7,288 bases of DNA, from contig JAGYOT010000089.1 in the NCBI GenBank assembly GCA_018399455.1, positions 1 to 7,288 on the forward strand, in the 5' to 3' direction. Source of the DNA: Desulfobacterales bacterium. Its GTDB lineage: Bacteria > Desulfobacterota > Desulfobacteria > Desulfobacterales > Desulfosalsimonadaceae. The stretch's first letter is position 1. The number at the start of each line of letters is the position of its first letter. Under the pieces are notes generated by a model. The model did no database searches. It had not been told where the DNA came from and saw only the letters and a program-made list of their open reading frames with translations. Position numbers and translations under genes: made by a program. Below are positions 5,902-7,288 of this stretch, in pieces.

Positions 5902-7164
5902 ATGAAACCGGAAGCGGGTTTAGACATTGCGGTGATCGGAGGGGGCGTCGCAGGCATCGTTGCCGCTTACCTGCTCGCGCGCCGACACCGGGTGAGCTTG
6001 TATGAAAAAAATGATTACGTGGGGGGACACACCCACACCCTAATGGCCAAAACGCGCGATGGGACACAACTTCCGGTAGATACGGGCTTCATTGTCTTCA
6101 ACGATCGCACCTATCCGCATTTTATCAAGTTCATCCGGCAACTCGGCGTGGACTGGCAAAAAAGCCCCATGTCTTTCAGCTACAGCGACAGACAGACCGG
6201 TTTCACCTATTCGAGCGCGGCTCCGTTTGCGGATCCGAAAAACCGGCTGAGCCCTTCCTTTTGGGCATTTTTATTAGAGATCGTGCGATTCAACCGATCA
6301 ACCCGGCGGCTTCTGAAAACCAGAAAACTTCAGCATCTGACGTTGGGCCAATACCTGGAAAAATACCACTTCAGCAACCGGTTTGCCGAATGTTACATCC
6401 TCCCGATGGGAGCGGCCATCTGGTCTTCGGCGGACCGGGACATGCGAAAATTCCCGGTAGAGACCTTCGCCCGTTTTTTTGAAAACCATGGCCTGCTCTC
6501 CCTGACCAACCACCCCCAGTGGTACACGATCCGGGGCGGCAGCCACGAGTATGTCAAGGCTTTCCTTAAAGCTTTTCCCGGCAGGGTCTTCACCGGCCAC
6601 GCAGTAAAAAAGATCGTTCGCCTGGACGGACGGATACGTTTGTATACCGAACAGGGGCAAACCGATCATGACAGGGCGGTGCTTGCCTCCCATGCCGACG
6701 AAGCGTTCGGCATGATCGAATCGCCAACCGAATGCGAGTCCGCCCTGCTTTCGCCCTGGCGGTACACGGACAACCGGGTGATCCTCCACCGGGATGCCTC
6801 GCTGCTGCCGTCGATCATAAAAGCCCGGGCAGCCTGGAATTACCTGCGGGAAAACGGCTCAAACAAACTGCCGGCAATAACTATGACTTATTATATGAAC
6901 ATCCTGCAGCAGCTGAATGCAGCCGATGACTTTTGCGTGACCTTGAATCCCGGGAGGAAGATTTCGCCTGCGAAACTCATTGCCGGGCTGTGCTATTCGC
7001 ATCCGCTCTTTGACAGTCATGCTCTGGCTGCCCAGCGGGATTTGCATCGTTTAAACAAACAGAACGATCTCTTTTTCTGCGGCAGCTATTTCCGCTATGG
7101 CTTTCATGAAGATGCCGTGCTATCCGCCGTCAACATGGCCCAGTGTTTCGGGGTAACACTATGA
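5902..7164 (+). CDS. FAD-dependent amine-oxidase-like oxidoreductase (COG2907-type NAD/FAD-binding protein)
   Basis: 420 residues. The N-terminal Rossmann fold shows IGGGVAG at 12-18 and the ribose-binding Glu35 in LYEKNDYVGGH, followed by the family motif VDTGFIVFN at 59-67. Internal family blocks are the PMGAAIWSS segment and the WYTIRGGSHEYV segment. The C-terminal FAD-contacting motif is CGSYFRYGFHED at 393-404. Relatives of this type sit beside DUF1365 and CFA-family genes in many proteobacteria and are annotated as cyclopropane/cyclopropene fatty acid synthesis proteins. A redox step on a methylated or unsaturated acyl chain (desaturation, oxygenation or reduction) is the likely role but is inferred. 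The GGGAG at 5891-5895, 6 bases from the ATG, supports the start. It lies 29 bases after the methyltransferase and overlaps the next gene by 4 bases (ATGA), so all three are almost certainly one operon. No signal peptide or membrane helix; probably a soluble or peripheral enzyme. Confidence 0.9.
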   Translation: MKPEAGLDIAVIGGGVAGIVAAYLLARRHRVSLYEKNDYVGGHTHTLMAKTRDGTQLPVDTGFIVFNDRTYPHFIKFIRQLGVDWQKSPMSFSYSDRQTGFTYSSAAPFADPKNRLSPSFWAFLLEIVRFNRSTRRLLKTRKLQHLTLGQYLEKYHFSNRFAECYILPMGAAIWSSADRDMRKFPVETFARFFENHGLLSLTNHPQWYTIRGGSHEYVKAFLKAFPGRVFTGHAVKKIVRLDGRIRLYTEQGQTDHDRAVLASHADEAFGMIESPTECESALLSPWRYTDNRVILHRDASLLPSIIKARAAWNYLRENGSNKLPAITMTYYMNILQQLNAADDFCVTLNPGRKISPAKLIAGLCYSHPLFDSHALAAQRDLHRLNKQNDLFFCGSYFRYGFHEDAVLSAVNMAQCFGVTL

Positions 7165-7288
7165 AATCCATGATTTATGAAGGCAATGTGGAGCACATTC
7201 GCCATCAGCCGGTGTTTCACCGGTTCTCCTATCCGCTCTATTTCTATGGCCTGGATATCGCAGAACTGCCCGCCCTTGTGCTGAAGTG
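7161..7288 (+). CDS. DUF1365 family protein, N-terminal fragment (3' end outside the window)
   Basis: Forty-two codons are present before the window ends. The start MIYEGNVEHIRHQP, then VFHRFSYPLYFYGLDIAELP, is the recognisable opening of DUF1365 (pattern LYEGxVxHxRxxPxxHxFxY...LDLxELP). The family is of unknown biochemical function but is very often directly downstream of the FAD oxidoreductase and upstream of CFA-type genes, and is usually annotated as involved in cyclopropane or modified fatty acid synthesis. The ATG overlaps the preceding stop as ATGA (4 bases), implying translational coupling. An ATG three codons further in is an alternative start. Complete DUF1365 proteins are about 250 residues, so most of this one is missing from the window. 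Confidence 0.85.
   Translation, partial: MKSMIYEGNVEHIRHQPVFHRFSYPLYFYGLDIAELPALVLK

Noticed and set aside
6298..6789. A 163-codon minus-strand open frame inside the FAD oxidoreductase gene
   Set aside because: Antisense to clear family motifs, with a composition of reversed codons and no recognisable domain.

Overview
This window reads as bacterial chromosome from a Gram-negative organism. It has densely packed genes, good Shine-Dalgarno sites, one secreted protein with a Sec-type signal, and several inner-membrane proteins. No rRNA, tRNA, phage, insertion-sequence or CRISPR signal is visible. The combination of enoyl-CoA hydratase, sirtuin and lipid-modification genes would suit a proteobacterium or a member of the Desulfobacterota, but nothing in the window proves a lineage, so this is a weak inference.

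Region 1 (1-1105): the 3' end of an acyl-CoA hydratase-type gene runs in from the left edge. It is followed by a Sir2-family NAD-dependent protein deacylase with its own extended -10 promoter. Region 2 (1106-1611): a small four-helix membrane protein (DUF2177 family) lies on the minus strand, convergent with the sirtuin and divergent from everything to its right. Region 3 (1612-4477): three plus-strand genes joined by one-base stop/start overlaps encode an exported chalcone-isomerase-fold protein, a GPH/MelB-type MFS transporter and a DUF1295 membrane enzyme. Region 4 (4478-4615): a 138-base gap carries two inverted repeats. Region 5 (4616-7288): a cyclopropane-fatty-acid-synthase-family methyltransferase, a FAD-dependent amine-oxidase-like oxidoreductase, and the start of a DUF1365 gene that is cut by the window edge.

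Regions 3 to 5 form one coherent theme: chemical remodelling of acyl chains in membrane phospholipids. The methyltransferase keeps the catalytic residues known from CFA and mycolic-acid cyclopropane synthases. FAD oxidoreductase + DUF1365 + CFA-type enzyme + GPH transporter is a combination known from other bacteria, notably the singlet-oxygen (RpoE/ChrR) regulon of Rhodobacter sphaeroides, where related genes have been linked to methylated and furan fatty acids. Here the set also includes a predicted exported chalcone-isomerase-fold (possibly fatty-acid-binding) protein and a DUF1295 enzyme. The product could be a cyclopropane, methyl-branched, unsaturated-methylated or furan lipid; the sequence alone cannot decide which.
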